Positions 42,177 through 51,852 of a stretch of 64,000 nucleotides of DNA are shown here, in pieces. Each line of letters starts with the position of its first letter. Position 1 is the stretch's first letter. Source of the DNA: Sphingomonas anseongensis (lineage in GTDB: Bacteria; Pseudomonadota; Alphaproteobacteria; Sphingomonadales; Sphingomonadaceae); assembly GCF_023516495.1 (NCBI RefSeq), contig NZ_JAMGBC010000001.1, positions 248,001 to 312,000 on the forward strand, read 5' to 3'. A model generated the notes under the pieces. It saw only the letters and a list, made by a program, of their open reading frames with translations. It was not told where the DNA came from and ran no database searches. A program made the translations under genes and the position numbers.

Positions 42177-42416
42177 TCAGGCCGATTCCCTCGGCCGAGT
42201 TGTTCCATCCCCGTCCGGCTCGAGAAGCCGGTGCAGGTGGACGATTACATATTTCATCTCGGCATCATCGACCGTGCGCTGCGCCTTGCCGCGCCAGGCA
42301 TCCTCGGCATCGGCATAATTGCCGTAGAGGCCCACGAGGTCGATCGTCTCGAGGTCGAAGTCGAGCCCGCGCGGGTCTTTCACTCGCCCGCCGAACACCA
42401 GGTGAAGCTTGCTCAT
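42177..42416 (-). CDS. DUF4170-family protein
   Basis: This 79-residue protein begins MSKLHLVFGGRVKDPRGLDF and contains QRTVDDAEMKYVIVHLHRLL, the signature of DUF4170, a family nearly confined to alphaproteobacteria. Function unknown. It is 1 nt from the rhomboid stop and lies downstream of the holin-family operon on the same strand. Confidence 0.88.
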   Translation of the reverse strand: MSKLHLVFGGRVKDPRGLDFDLETIDLVGLYGNYADAEDAWRGKAQRTVDDAEMKYVIVHLHRLLEPDGDGTTRPRESA

Positions 42417-42457
42417 GAGGAAGCGCTAGCAGCGAAACCGGCGGTTGCGAACCGGGG

Positions 42458-42874
42458 TCAGCTCTTCGCCGCTTCGTCCTTGAACGTCCCGATCGCGGCC
42501 TGGGCGGTCGCCTTGGCCGCTTCGCTCGCCTTGTCCGCCAGGACGTCTGGCGTGAGGCCCAACTCGCGAAGCTTGTCCGACCCCGCGCGGCGGGCCGCGT
42601 CCGCGGCCCCACGGGCAGCGCCGGTCACGCGGTCGCCATAGGGGCGGAGAAGCTCACGCTCACGCCTGCTGGTCGGGAGGAGAGCTGCGAGGAGGGCACC
42701 TGCGGCGATGCCCGCACCGAGCGCGACCAAAGGCGCCTCGCCGATCGTGTCGCCTGCGCGCCTGCCTGCTGCCGAGGCTCCGTCGAGCGTCGAATCATAG
42801 GCTTCGATCGCGGTTTGCCGGAGGCCCGAGCTTCCGCCGTCACCCGAGCTGCTGTTGCGATCTGTCTCACTCAT
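42458..42874 (-). CDS. Hypothetical membrane protein, last gene of the holin-family operon
   Basis: This 138-residue protein has a polar Ser/Gly-rich start, one hydrophobic segment (APLVALGAGIAAGALLAALL) flanked by RRERE, then helical charged sequence. It resembles ElaB/YqjD-type membrane-anchored proteins in layout, without a clear family match. The start overlaps the previous gene by 8 nt. Confidence 0.68.
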   Translation of the reverse strand: MSETDRNSSSGDGGSSGLRQTAIEAYDSTLDGASAAGRRAGDTIGEAPLVALGAGIAAGALLAALLPTSRRERELLRPYGDRVTGAARGAADAARRAGSDKLRELGLTPDVLADKASEAAKATAQAAIGTFKDEAAKS

Positions 42875-43244
42875 CGACTTTCTCCACTCGTTGCTTGCGC
42901 GCCTTGGCTTTGGCGGCCTTCGCGGGTTTCTTCTTGGGTTTCGAACTCATCAGCTTGCCGGCGAGATCCATCAACGGCTCGCGGGCGATGAACAAGGCGA
43001 GAGCGGCGACTGCGCTGCTTGCTGCGACGGGTCGCTTTCGCACAGCGTCCACCGCGTCTTCCGCGACGTCCGCGCCCTTGGATTTGGCAGCCTCCCAGGC
43101 GCCTCGGGCAAGATTCCCGGGCGCCAGCTTTTCGGGCATTTGACGGGCGCGGGTCAGCAGCGCCTCGAACGAGCTCATCATCCGCTCGCGAGCGTCGTCG
43201 GCCCGGCGGCGAGCTTCCACGACTGCTGGCGGGTCGGCGATCAC
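42867..43244 (-). CDS. DUF3618-like membrane protein
   Basis: GTG 43242-43244 overlaps the preceding stop (GTGA). The 125-residue protein has a charged N-terminal helix (VVEARRRADDARERMMSSFE), a segment like the DUF3618 repeat, one membrane helix (PVAASSAVAALALFI) and a Lys-rich tail (SSKPKKKPAKAAKAKARK). Family call is tentative. A longer upstream frame runs through the preceding gene and is rejected. Confidence 0.68.
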   Translation of the reverse strand: MIADPPAVVEARRRADDARERMMSSFEALLTRARQMPEKLAPGNLARGAWEAAKSKGADVAEDAVDAVRKRPVAASSAVAALALFIAREPLMDLAGKLMSSKPKKKPAKAAKAKARKQRVEKVDE

Positions 43245-43588
43245 AGGGCGTCCCTCAGCTTCTGCCAGCCGAACCAGCCGAGACCGCCGGCGACGGCCGC
43301 GAAGATGAAGAATGTGAGCAGCCCGGCGAGCAGGGGGCTCATCAGGTAGGCAAAGGCGACGAAGATCGCGATGGACAGCCCGCAAACGGCCCCCATGGCC
43401 ACCAGAAGCGCCGCTCCGAAGAAGACCGCAGCGACTGCGGCCGACTTGCCCTTGTCCGCGGCGATGGCCTTGGCCAGGTCGACCTCGGCTCGGGCATAGG
43501 CCTTGGCGTCGTCGACCAGCTGGCTCGCCAGCTCGCCGAACGAGCGTTCACCGCCCGAAGGCGGAAGGTCGCTCGCCGGTTTTAGCAT
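43241..43588 (-). CDS. Phage-holin-family (Holin-X type) membrane protein
   Basis: This 115-residue protein has an N-terminal helical region (FGELASQLVDDAKAYARAEV) and two membrane helices (SAAVAAVFFGAALLVAMGAV, LLAGLLTFFIFAAVAGG), matching the family often named phage holin family. Such proteins occur in bacterial envelope-stress operons without prophages. Its ATG shares one base with the preceding stop (TGATG). Confidence 0.8.
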   Translation of the reverse strand: MLKPASDLPPSGGERSFGELASQLVDDAKAYARAEVDLAKAIAADKGKSAAVAAVFFGAALLVAMGAVCGLSIAIFVAFAYLMSPLLAGLLTFFIFAAVAGGLGWFGWQKLRDAL

Positions 43589-44133
43589 CAGCTCCGCTTG
43601 CGCGAGGAGCGCGACGAACGGCCGTTATCTTCATCGTCGTCGTCGCCCATCGAGAGGCCGGACTTGATGAGACGGGCGAGGGCGAAACCGACGATTGCCG
43701 CTCCGGCGAGCGCTACGCCCGGGCTCTTGCGCACGAATTCGCGCGTGTCGTCGATCAACTCGTCCGGATCCTTGGAAGCAAGCCGGTTGGCAGTGCTTTC
43801 CAGAGCCTCGGCGGCGCGGCGCGCGTAATCGCCATATTCCTCGCCGAGACGCTCATCGAGGCCGGAGGCGGTGTCGCCGACCAGCTTGCTGACGTTGGCG
43901 ATGGCTTCGGCCGAGCGGTCGATGCCCTGGCCGACGAAACCGCGAGCCTTGTCCGCTGCCTGCTCGGAGAGCTTGTCGCCGCCGCTGCGAACCTTGCCCA
44001 TCAATTCGCTTCCGATGGAGCCGGAGGCCCGGCCGCTTCCTGATCTTGTCGTCATATCGCTGGTGTCCGTTTCCAATGCGCCGGGAATGATCGTGTCGGT
44101 GCCTTCCGGAAGGTCTTTGTCTTGCTGCGCCAT
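43588..44133 (-). CDS. Hypothetical membrane protein, first gene of the holin-family operon
   Basis: From ATG 44131-44133 (AAAGGAGAAAGCGACG upstream) the protein has 181 residues: a long polar helical part (LGEEYGDYARRAAEALESTA, KDPDELIDDTREFVRKSPGV), one membrane helix (ALAGAAIVGFALARLI) and an acidic/Arg-rich tail (DDDDEDNGRSSRSSRKRS). It heads the operon 44133-42458. An EcfG-like promoter lies 25-50 nt upstream. Confidence 0.75.
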   Translation of the reverse strand: MAQQDKDLPEGTDTIIPGALETDTSDMTTRSGSGRASGSIGSELMGKVRSGGDKLSEQAADKARGFVGQGIDRSAEAIANVSKLVGDTASGLDERLGEEYGDYARRAAEALESTANRLASKDPDELIDDTREFVRKSPGVALAGAAIVGFALARLIKSGLSMGDDDDEDNGRSSRSSRKRS

Positions 44134-44157
44134 CGTCGCTTTCTCCTTTCGGACTTC

Positions 44158-44183
44158 AACCCTCGTGGCCGCACCACCGTTCC
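44158..44183 (-). promoter_or_regulatory. Putative EcfG promoter of the holin-family operon
   Basis: On the operon's strand, GGAAC (44183-44179), a 17-nt spacer and GGTT (44161-44158) fit GGAAC-N17-CGTT with one mismatch. It ends 25 nt upstream of the first gene. This suggests general stress control of the envelope operon. Confidence 0.55.
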
Positions 44184-44229
44184 GCTCTCTGCGGCGGAAA
44201 GTTGCGCGCTTTTTGCGAGCGCCTATTAG

Positions 44230-45576
<1,347 letters not shown>

Positions 45577-45640
45577 TCCACAGCTTGTCGCTCCAAAGCA
45601 CGGATTTTGCTTGCCTTCGTGACTCACTCGTGATTCTCCT

Positions 45641-45961
45641 GTGAGCGCGATGGGTGGTGGCAAGCGAAGCATTGGACTGATCCGGCGGATGTTCTGGCCC
45701 GCGCTGGCGCTGCTCGTCGTCGGCAATTTCGCCGGCTATGCGGTCGCCGGGCCCAACGGGCTGCTCGCCTGGGGCGGCTATCACCGCAACCTCAACGAGC
45801 GGAAGGTCGAGCTGGCGAAGCTCGAAGAGCAAAAAGCCAAGCTCCAGCATCGCTCGAAGCTACTCGACCCGAACAAGGCCGATCCGGACATGGCGGACGA
45901 GCTCGTCCGCCGTGACCTCGGCCTCGTCCGCGACGACGAGATCATCGTTCCCTTGAATTGA
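45641..45961 (+). CDS. ftsB: FtsB/DivIC-family septum formation initiator protein
   Basis: This 106-residue protein has a short cytosolic start, one membrane helix (MFWPALALLVVGNFAGYAV), a coiled coil (LNERKVELAKLEEQKAKLQH) and a C-terminal DELVRRDLGLVRDDEIIVPL, the FtsB/DivIC layout. FtsB pairs with FtsL and FtsQ in the divisome. The start is either GTG 45641 or ATG 45650; neither has a strong ribosome-binding site. Position behind eno is usual for this family. Confidence 0.85.
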   Translation: MSAMGGGKRSIGLIRRMFWPALALLVVGNFAGYAVAGPNGLLAWGGYHRNLNERKVELAKLEEQKAKLQHRSKLLDPNKADPDMADELVRRDLGLVRDDEIIVPLN

Positions 45962-46140
45962 GTGAGCCGCGGTCGCGGCGGAAAGTCAGCCGATGACTGC
46001 GAGCGCGGCCTGATAGGCGATCGCTCGTGCGTTCCGGCTTTCCGCCGGGCTCATCGATTGGAAAATGGATAGTTGTGGGGTGCGGCGGCGCCTAAGGGCG
46101 CGCCGGCTTTTACGTTCTATAGTCTTCACTTGGAATCTTC

Positions 46141-46347
46141 TTATTTCTTGGCTTCTTCGGCCAGTGTCTTCGCCTTGTCGGCGGCTAGGGTCGCGCGCAT
46201 CTTCTCGGTCCGCTCGGCGCGTTCGGCCATTGCGGTCCAGGCTGCGGCGGACCGAAGGCAGCGGTCGCGGACATTGTCGAGCGATGTCGACTCCGCGTCC
46301 TTCCGCGCCTCGGCAGCTCGGGTTAGATAGGTTTCCCTGTCTGTCAT
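46141..46347 (-). CDS. Hypothetical small helical protein
   Basis: From ATG 46345-46347 (an ATG at 46354-46356 is also possible) the protein has 68 residues and is almost entirely helical and charged: MTDRETYLTRAAEARKDAES, LRSAAAWTAMAERAERTEKM and a Lys-rich end. Similar proteins are widespread in sphingomonads but unnamed. It lies downstream of the cold-shock gene with a strong hairpin between, so it is probably transcribed from its own start. Confidence 0.6.
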   Translation of the reverse strand: MTDRETYLTRAAEARKDAESTSLDNVRDRCLRSAAAWTAMAERAERTEKMRATLAADKAKTLAEEAKK

Positions 46348-46372
46348 TGTTCCCATTGAAACTGAGGGTGCA

Positions 46373-46400
46373 GCGGGGCGCCGGAAAACCGGCGCCCCGC
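46373..46400 (-). terminator. Strong hairpin after the cold-shock gene
   Basis: GCGGGGCGCCGG (46373-46384) pairs with CCGGCGCCCCGC (46389-46400) around AAAA, a perfect 12-bp stem. It is 8 nt past the stop of the cold-shock gene. There is no T-run, so it may act as an mRNA-stabilising 3' end or a terminator. Confidence 0.55.
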
Positions 46401-46407
46401 CGAATCC

Positions 46408-46617
46408 TTAGTCGGCCGGCTTGAGATTGACGGCGCTCATCTTGCCACGACGGTCCTGCTCCAGCTCGTAGCTGACCTTCTGGTCCTGGTTGAGAGTCTG
46501 CATTCCTGCACGCTCAACGGCTGTGATGTGGACGAAGGCGTCGTTGCCGCCGTCGTCCGGCTGGATGAATCCGTAGCCCTTCTGGCTATTGAAAAATTTC
46601 ACGGTGCCTACTGGCAT
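46408..46617 (-). CDS. Cold-shock protein (CspA family)
   Basis: This 69-residue protein has intact RNA-binding motifs: RNP1 KGYGFIQ in FFNSQKGYGFIQPD and RNP2 AFVHIT. Such proteins melt RNA structure and aid translation at low temperature. It is the canonical counterpart of the divergent gene at 25645 and shares its leader blocks. Confidence 0.93.
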   Translation of the reverse strand: MPVGTVKFFNSQKGYGFIQPDDGGNDAFVHITAVERAGMQTLNQDQKVSYELEQDRRGKMSAVNLKPAD

Positions 46618-46664
46618 AGTGCATTCCTTACTTCTGTTGGCGGACCGCCAATCGGCCCCCCGGT

Positions 46665-46735
46665 GCTAGGAGAGGCGAAGAGAAGGAATGAGGAGCCGCA
46701 AAGCGCCTATAGACCGTCCGTTTGCGACTAGTAGC
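46665..46735 (-). promoter_or_regulatory. Leader/promoter shared with the first cold-shock gene
   Basis: Blocks GCTAGGAGA (46665), AGCGCC (46702), ACCGTC (46713), TTGCGACT (46722) and TAGC (46732) repeat the order seen at 25898-25965. The first block begins 48 nt upstream of the start codon here, 44 nt there. Confidence 0.6.
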
Positions 46736-46854
46736 GGGCCTTACATAGGGGAGATTTGCGCAGATTGTAAGTGCAGGCGGTGGAGCGGCTGTTGCCGCCA
46801 TGGCTGCCCCCACCTATAGACGCGGCGCCTCATCACAACCCGAGAGAATCAAAC

Positions 46855-47901
46855 GTGGCGCGTTCCGCCAAAGCCGCAAAGACCGCTCCACCCGCCGAGG
46901 GAAAGATCGAGCGCCCGCCTGAGCCGAAGCGCTACAAGGCTTCGAAAGACGAGCTTCTGAACTTCTACAAGGAGATGCTTCTGATCCGCCGCTTCGAGGA
47001 GCGGGCGGGGCAGCTTTACGGGCTCGGTTTGATTGGCGGGTTCTGCCACCTGTACATCGGCCAGGAAGCGGTGGCCGTTGGGCTGCAGAGCGCGATGACG
47101 GTCGGCAAGGACAGCGTCATCACCGGCTATCGCGATCACGGCCACATGCTGGCTTACGGGATCGATCCCAAGGTGATCATGGCCGAGCTTACTGGCCGCC
47201 AGGCGGGGATTTCCAAGGGCAAGGGCGGGTCGATGCACATGTTCAGCGTCGACCACGGCTTCTACGGCGGGCACGGGATTGTGGGCGCGCAGGTGCCTCT
47301 GGGGACGGGACTGGCCTTCGCTCACAAATATCGCGGCGACGGCGGCGTTTGCCTGGCCTATTTCGGCGACGGAGCGGCCAACCAGGGACAGGTGTACGAG
47401 GCCTTCAACATGGCCCGCATCTGGAACCTGCCGGTCATCTACGCGATCGAGAACAACAATTACGCGATGGGCACCTCGGTCGCGCGCTCGGCTTCGGAGC
47501 CGAACTTCTACAAGCGCGGCGAGAGCTTTCGGATTCCCGGAATCCGAGTCGACGGAATGGACGTCCTGGCCGTGCGCGGCGCTGCGGAAATGGCGCTGGA
47601 GTGGGTTAGGGAGAAAGGCCCGATCATCCTCGAGCTGATGACCTACCGCTATCGCGGCCATTCCATGTCCGACCCGGCCAAGTACCGAACCCGCGAGGAA
47701 GTGCAGGAGGTGCGCGAGCATCGCGATCCGATCACTCACGCCGAAAAGGAGCTGGAGAAGCTCGGCGTGAAGGAAGAGGAGCTCAAGGCAATCGACAAGG
47801 AGATCAAGGAGATCGTTGTCGAAGCTGCGAAGTTCGCGGAGGATGCGCCGGAGCCGGACGCATCCGAGCTCTACACCGATGTGCTGGTGGGGTCCTACTG
47901 A
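46855..47901 (+). CDS. pdhA: Pyruvate dehydrogenase E1 component alpha subunit
   Basis: This 348-residue subunit starts at GTG 46855 ([17 protein letters not shown] when initiated). The thiamine-pyrophosphate motif is [32 protein letters not shown] and [20 protein letters not shown] (phosphorylation-loop region in eukaryotes) are conserved. With PdhB it forms the E1 of the complex that converts pyruvate to acetyl-CoA, feeding gltA. The pdhA stop and pdhB start share one base. Confidence 0.95.
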   Translation: MARSAKAAKTAPPAEGKIERPPEPKRYKASKDELLNFYKEMLLIRRFEERAGQLYGLGLIGGFCHLYIGQEAVAVGLQSAMTVGKDSVITGYRDHGHMLAYGIDPKVIMAELTGRQAGISKGKGGSMHMFSVDHGFYGGHGIVGAQVPLGTGLAFAHKYRGDGGVCLAYFGDGAANQGQVYEAFNMARIWNLPVIYAIENNNYAMGTSVARSASEPNFYKRGESFRIPGIRVDGMDVLAVRGAAEMALEWVREKGPIILELMTYRYRGHSMSDPAKYRTREEVQEVREHRDPITHAEKELEKLGVKEEELKAIDKEIKEIVVEAAKFAEDAPEPDASELYTDVLVGSY

Positions 47902-49328
47902 TGGCGCTCGAACTGAAGATGCCCGCGCTTTCCCCGACGATGGAGGAGGGGACGCTTGCCAAGTGGCTGGTCAAGGAAGGCGATGAGGTATCGAGCGGCG
48001 ACATCCTGGCTGAGATCGAGACCGACAAGGCTACGATGGAGTTCGAGGCGGTCGACGAGGGCAAGATCTCCAAGATCCTGGTCCCGGAAGGCACCGACGG
48101 AGTGAAGGTCGGGCAGCCGATCGCGCTCCTGGAGACGGAAGGCGGCGAAGCGCCAGCGGCCGCGCCAAAGCACGAGCCCGAAGCGCAAGCCAAAGCCGCG
48201 TCGAAGGAAGAGCCTTCGATCCCCGCGCCGGAATCGCAACAGGAAGAAGCCACTCCGACGCCGCACCAGATGGAGACCGCTGCGCGCGATCTGGTCCACG
48301 ACGTCGCCGACACGGTCGATCAGCCTGACGCGCCCGAGGGTGCGACCATGGCCAACACGACGGTTCGCGAGGCGCTTCGCGACGCGATGGCGGAAGAGAT
48401 GCGCCGCGACGACCGGGTATTCGTCATCGGCGAAGAGGTTGCGGAGTATCAAGGCGCGTACAAGGTCACGCAGGGGCTGCTGGAGGAGTTTGGGGCCAAG
48501 CGCGTCGTGGATACGCCGATCACCGAATATGGCTTCGCGGGACTGGGGACCGGAGCGGCGATGGGGGGCTTGAGGCCCATCGTCGAGTTCATGACCTTCA
48601 ACTTCGCGATGCAGGCGATCGACCATGTCGTGAACTCGGCAGCGAAGACGAATTACATGTCGGGCGGCCAGATGCGCTGCCCGGTGGTGTTCCGCGGGCC
48701 AAATGGCGCAGCGGCGCGTGTCGGGGCGCAACACAGCCAGAATTACGGCCCCTGGTATGCGAGCGTGCCCGGCTTGATCGTAATCGCGCCCTACAGCGCA
48801 GCCGATGCGAAGGGCCTTCTCAAGGCAGCGATCCGAACGGACGATCCGGTCGTCTTCCTCGAAAACGAGCTGATGTACGGCCAGCATTTCGACGTGCCCG
48901 AGGTCGAGGACTACGTCCTTCCGATCGGCAAGGCGAAAGTGGTCCGGCCCGGCAAGGACGTGACCATCGTCAGCTATTCCATTGGAGTCGGGGTCTCGCT
49001 CGAAGCCGCGCAGCTGCTGATGGCCGAGGGAATCAACGCAGAAGTCATCGACCTTCGCACGCTGCGCCCGCTCGACAAGCAGACGGTGCTCGCGAGCCTC
49101 GCCAAGACCAACCGCATGGTGGTCGTTGAGGAAGGGTGGCCGACCTGCTCGATCAGCGCCGAGATCATCGCCATCGCGATGACCGAAGGGTTCGACGACC
49201 TCGACGCGCCGGTGCTTCGAGTGAACAACGCTGACGTTCCGCTTCCTTATGCCGCGAACCTGGAGAAGCTGGCGCTGATCAAGGCCGATGATGTCGTCGC
49301 TGCAGCAAAACAGGTCTGCTATCGCTGA
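47901..49328 (+). CDS. pdhB: Pyruvate dehydrogenase E1 beta subunit with N-terminal lipoyl domain
   Basis: This 475-residue protein carries an N-terminal lipoyl domain (residues 1-80; lipoylated Lys in ETDKATMEF), an Ala/Pro/Glu-rich linker, and a transketolase-like E1-beta domain ([47 protein letters not shown]). The lipoyl fusion to E1-beta is characteristic of alphaproteobacteria. It overlaps the start of the next gene by 41 nt. Confidence 0.96.
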   Translation: MALELKMPALSPTMEEGTLAKWLVKEGDEVSSGDILAEIETDKATMEFEAVDEGKISKILVPEGTDGVKVGQPIALLETEGGEAPAAAPKHEPEAQAKAASKEEPSIPAPESQQEEATPTPHQMETAARDLVHDVADTVDQPDAPEGATMANTTVREALRDAMAEEMRRDDRVFVIGEEVAEYQGAYKVTQGLLEEFGAKRVVDTPITEYGFAGLGTGAAMGGLRPIVEFMTFNFAMQAIDHVVNSAAKTNYMSGGQMRCPVVFRGPNGAAARVGAQHSQNYGPWYASVPGLIVIAPYSAADAKGLLKAAIRTDDPVVFLENELMYGQHFDVPEVEDYVLPIGKAKVVRPGKDVTIVSYSIGVGVSLEAAQLLMAEGINAEVIDLRTLRPLDKQTVLASLAKTNRMVVVEEGWPTCSISAEIIAIAMTEGFDDLDAPVLRVNNADVPLPYAANLEKLALIKADDVVAAAKQVCYR

Positions 49329-49950
49329 ACCGGCTAGCGCCGACGTCGAGTTGGCGCTTATCCACATTCCGGCGCGGGTGCGCGAGGCGTTCCGCGCGCT
49401 ATTCGCGATCGATGCTGCGATGGCGGACGTGGTTGCGCGCTCCACGGATCCGACGCTCAGCCGAATCAAGCTCGCCTGGTGGCGTGAGCAGTTGGAAGCG
49501 CTTGACGAGAAAGAGCCGCCCGCGGAACCGCGGCTGCGCGCCGTGTCCGAGCAGCTGATCCCGCGAGGCGTACGCGGCTCCGAGGTTGCGGAGCTGGAGA
49601 CCGGCTGGGCGACCTTGCTTGACGACGGAATCGACCCTCGTCTCGTCGCCGGGCGCGGCAGCGCCCTGTTCGCGCTTGGCGCGCGGCTTCTCGGCTCCGA
49701 CGCCGATCTTTCCGGCGCCGGCGCGCTATACGCGCTCGCTTCGGTTGCACGCCGCGGTGTGCCCGAGCTTCTCGAGCCGGCGCGCGCGTATCTCCAACAG
49801 CTCGGGAGTCAGAGAATGGAACGGCGGGTGCGCTCGATGACGATGCTCGCCAGGGCCGCGGCGCGCGACCTCAAGCTGAACGAGCCCGAAGGAAGTCGGG
49901 CCCGCACAGCAGCGATGCTCGCCCATCGCTGGAGCGGCCGCATCGGTTGA
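49288..49950 (+). CDS. Squalene/phytoene-synthase-like protein, NDUFAF6 type
   Basis: This 220-residue protein matches the N-terminal and middle part of the squalene/phytoene synthase fold ([36 protein letters not shown]), but the two Asp-rich substrate motifs (D-x-x-x-D) are missing and the length is short. This is how bacterial relatives of NDUFAF6, a mitochondrial complex I assembly factor, look. I infer a non-enzymatic role. The start is inside pdhB by 41 nt; no better start is seen. Confidence 0.72.
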   Translation: MMSSLQQNRSAIAEPASADVELALIHIPARVREAFRALFAIDAAMADVVARSTDPTLSRIKLAWWREQLEALDEKEPPAEPRLRAVSEQLIPRGVRGSEVAELETGWATLLDDGIDPRLVAGRGSALFALGARLLGSDADLSGAGALYALASVARRGVPELLEPARAYLQQLGSQRMERRVRSMTMLARAAARDLKLNEPEGSRARTAAMLAHRWSGRIG

Positions 49951-49966
49951 CAGCGCGCCGTCCGAT

Positions 49967-50449
49967 ATGGACGATGGTCGCGCCGAATCTCCGATCTTGG
50001 GGGACATCCCTGTGTGGCGATTCCTGGCCGGGGCTTTGGCCTCTCTCCTGTTGGTTACCGGCGCGTTCCTCGTCTGGCAGGGCCGAGCCGAGGGCGGGCC
50101 GCAGCTTCCCCCGCCGCCGCCGGGCGGCTCGGCACCTCCTTCGATCCTCGCTCCGGCAGCACGATCCGCGCCCGAAGCGACGCCCAAGAGCCGCGAGGAG
50201 AAGAGATTCAACCGCGCCGACAAGAACAAGGACGGGAAAATCCTCCTCGATGAGCTTCTTCAGCCCCGCAGGAAACCCTTCGCCAAGCTCGACCGCAACG
50301 GCGACAGCAGGCTGTCGTTCGAGGAATGGGCAGCGAGCACGGTCGAGAAGTTCAAGGGCGCGGACGCCGATCGCAACGGCCAGCTGACCCGCGCCGAATA
50401 TGCGTCGACAGCGCCCAAGCCACGCCCGAAGCCGCGATGCGGCTGCTGA
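49967..50449 (+). CDS. EF-hand calcium-binding membrane protein
   Basis: This 160-residue protein has an N-terminal membrane helix (FLAGALASLLLVTGAFLVW), a Pro-rich linker and three EF-hand-like loops: ADKNKDGKILLDELL, LDRNGDSRLSFEEW and ADADRNGQLTRAEY. Asp/Asn at positions 1, 3 and 5 and Glu at 12 support Ca2+ binding. Probably periplasmic. Role unknown. Confidence 0.82.
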   Translation: MDDGRAESPILGDIPVWRFLAGALASLLLVTGAFLVWQGRAEGGPQLPPPPPGGSAPPSILAPAARSAPEATPKSREEKRFNRADKNKDGKILLDELLQPRRKPFAKLDRNGDSRLSFEEWAASTVEKFKGADADRNGQLTRAEYASTAPKPRPKPRCGC

Positions 50450-51742
50450 TTATTCGACCGAGGCGGTCTCGGTCGGTGCGTCGAGCCGGACTCGCGCCAG
50501 GAGCTTCTGGTCGCGGTCGTAGCGGTCGGGGCGGAAGGTCACTCCGTCGGCAGTCGGCGCTACGGTGAAATAGGTGATGTAGACCGGCACCGGATCGGGC
50601 ACGTCCACCCGTTCGTCGGGATCGCCGCTCGGCGTGGGCGACTTGCCGAATACCCACTTTTCGAGGCGCTTTGCGTCCTGAAGGCGGATGCACCCGTTGC
50701 TGATCCAGCGGTCATCGGTGAGGAACATCGGGTTTTCCGCATCGGGCACGTCATGCAGGTAGATACCAAAGTCGTTCGGGATCATGAATTTCATGTCGCC
50801 CATAGAATTCCACGGGCCGGGGCCGCGGCGAAGCCGCACGTCGACCTTGCCGTCATAAACGCCCTGCCAATCGACGGCCGTCGCGTCGAGCTGCTTCGCA
50901 TCGTCGGTCCAATCGGACAGAACCTCGTAATTGCGCTCGGTGAGATACGTCAGCCCCTGGGCTAGCACCGCCTTCGCGACGATGGTCCGGCTGAGGTCGG
51001 GCGGCACGTTCCAATAGGGATTGAGCTGCACGTAGCGAAGCTCGGCCGCCATCATCGGCGTCTGCCGGTCCTTGTCGCCGACGATCACGTTCATACTGTC
51101 GACGACCTTGCCGTTCTCATACATGTAGAGCCGCGCCGCGCCGGCATCGACGAGGATATAGCGATCCTTGTCGTCGGCGGCCGGAAGCCTGCGCGCCCGT
51201 TCCATATTGAGGATGATCAGCCGCTCGTAATGGTCCGCGCCGAGGTTGAGCGACGCGACGGTTCCGTTGCCGACGATTCCGTCGGCCTTCATTCCATGCG
51301 CGGCCTGATATTCGCGAGCGACCTTGTCCAGCGCGGCGTCGAACTGCGTGCCATCGGAAAGTCCGAGGCGCTTGCGGAGCAGCGACACCCGCTCGTCCTT
51401 CGAGCCGAGCCTCATCGAGGGACCCGTGGGGATCTCCACCAGGGGAAGCGCGCCCCAGCGCTGCTTGTATTTCATCAGGCCGCGGCGGAGCGCCGTGTAA
51501 GTGTCGTTGACCGGGACAAAAAGGTCGATCGGAGCACCGGTCCAGTCCTGGAAGCCGAAGCTTTTGAGAAGCTCGTTGCGGCGGTCGATTTCCGGCTTGA
51601 TCTCGGGATCGATGTAAATGAGGTCGACGCCCTGATCGATGCTCGGCGGCAGGTCGATCGGCTCGAGCGGCTGCGACTGGCCGAACGCCGGCGTGCAGGC
51701 GAACGCAGCCGCGGCCGCGAGAAGCTTAAGTCCCACCCTCAT
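50450..51742 (-). CDS. L,D-transpeptidase (YcbB-like)
   Basis: This 430-residue exported protein has a signal peptide (MRVGLKLLAAAAAFACTPAF), a peptidoglycan-binding-like region (LRKRLGLSDGTQFDAALDKV) and a YkuD catalytic domain with the Cys nucleophile in ISNGCIRLQDAKRLEKW (S-x-G-C-x-R) and an upstream His in GIYLHDVPDAENPMF. It forms 3-3 cross-links or tethers proteins to peptidoglycan. Length and order match the YcbB/LdtD type. Converges on the EF-hand gene with no gap. Confidence 0.9.
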   Translation of the reverse strand: MRVGLKLLAAAAAFACTPAFGQSQPLEPIDLPPSIDQGVDLIYIDPEIKPEIDRRNELLKSFGFQDWTGAPIDLFVPVNDTYTALRRGLMKYKQRWGALPLVEIPTGPSMRLGSKDERVSLLRKRLGLSDGTQFDAALDKVAREYQAAHGMKADGIVGNGTVASLNLGADHYERLIILNMERARRLPAADDKDRYILVDAGAARLYMYENGKVVDSMNVIVGDKDRQTPMMAAELRYVQLNPYWNVPPDLSRTIVAKAVLAQGLTYLTERNYEVLSDWTDDAKQLDATAVDWQGVYDGKVDVRLRRGPGPWNSMGDMKFMIPNDFGIYLHDVPDAENPMFLTDDRWISNGCIRLQDAKRLEKWVFGKSPTPSGDPDERVDVPDPVPVYITYFTVAPTADGVTFRPDRYDRDQKLLARVRLDAPTETASVE

Positions 51743-51852
51743 TGGCTTAGCTTACCCCGGCGAGATGAATGGTTCCAGAATCCTCCCCGCATGATTGCAC
51801 CGCCTTGTCGCGATGTTCTTGATTTGTTCTGGCCCTCACGTACATTTCGCTG

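Noticed and set aside
42458-44133. Prophage remnant suggested by the holin-family gene
   Set aside because: No capsid, integrase, endolysin or regulator genes are near, and holin-family proteins of this type are common in chromosomal envelope operons.
45986-46054. 22-codon reverse frame between ftsB and the 46141 gene
   Set aside because: No ribosome-binding site and no recognisable sequence; probably incidental.
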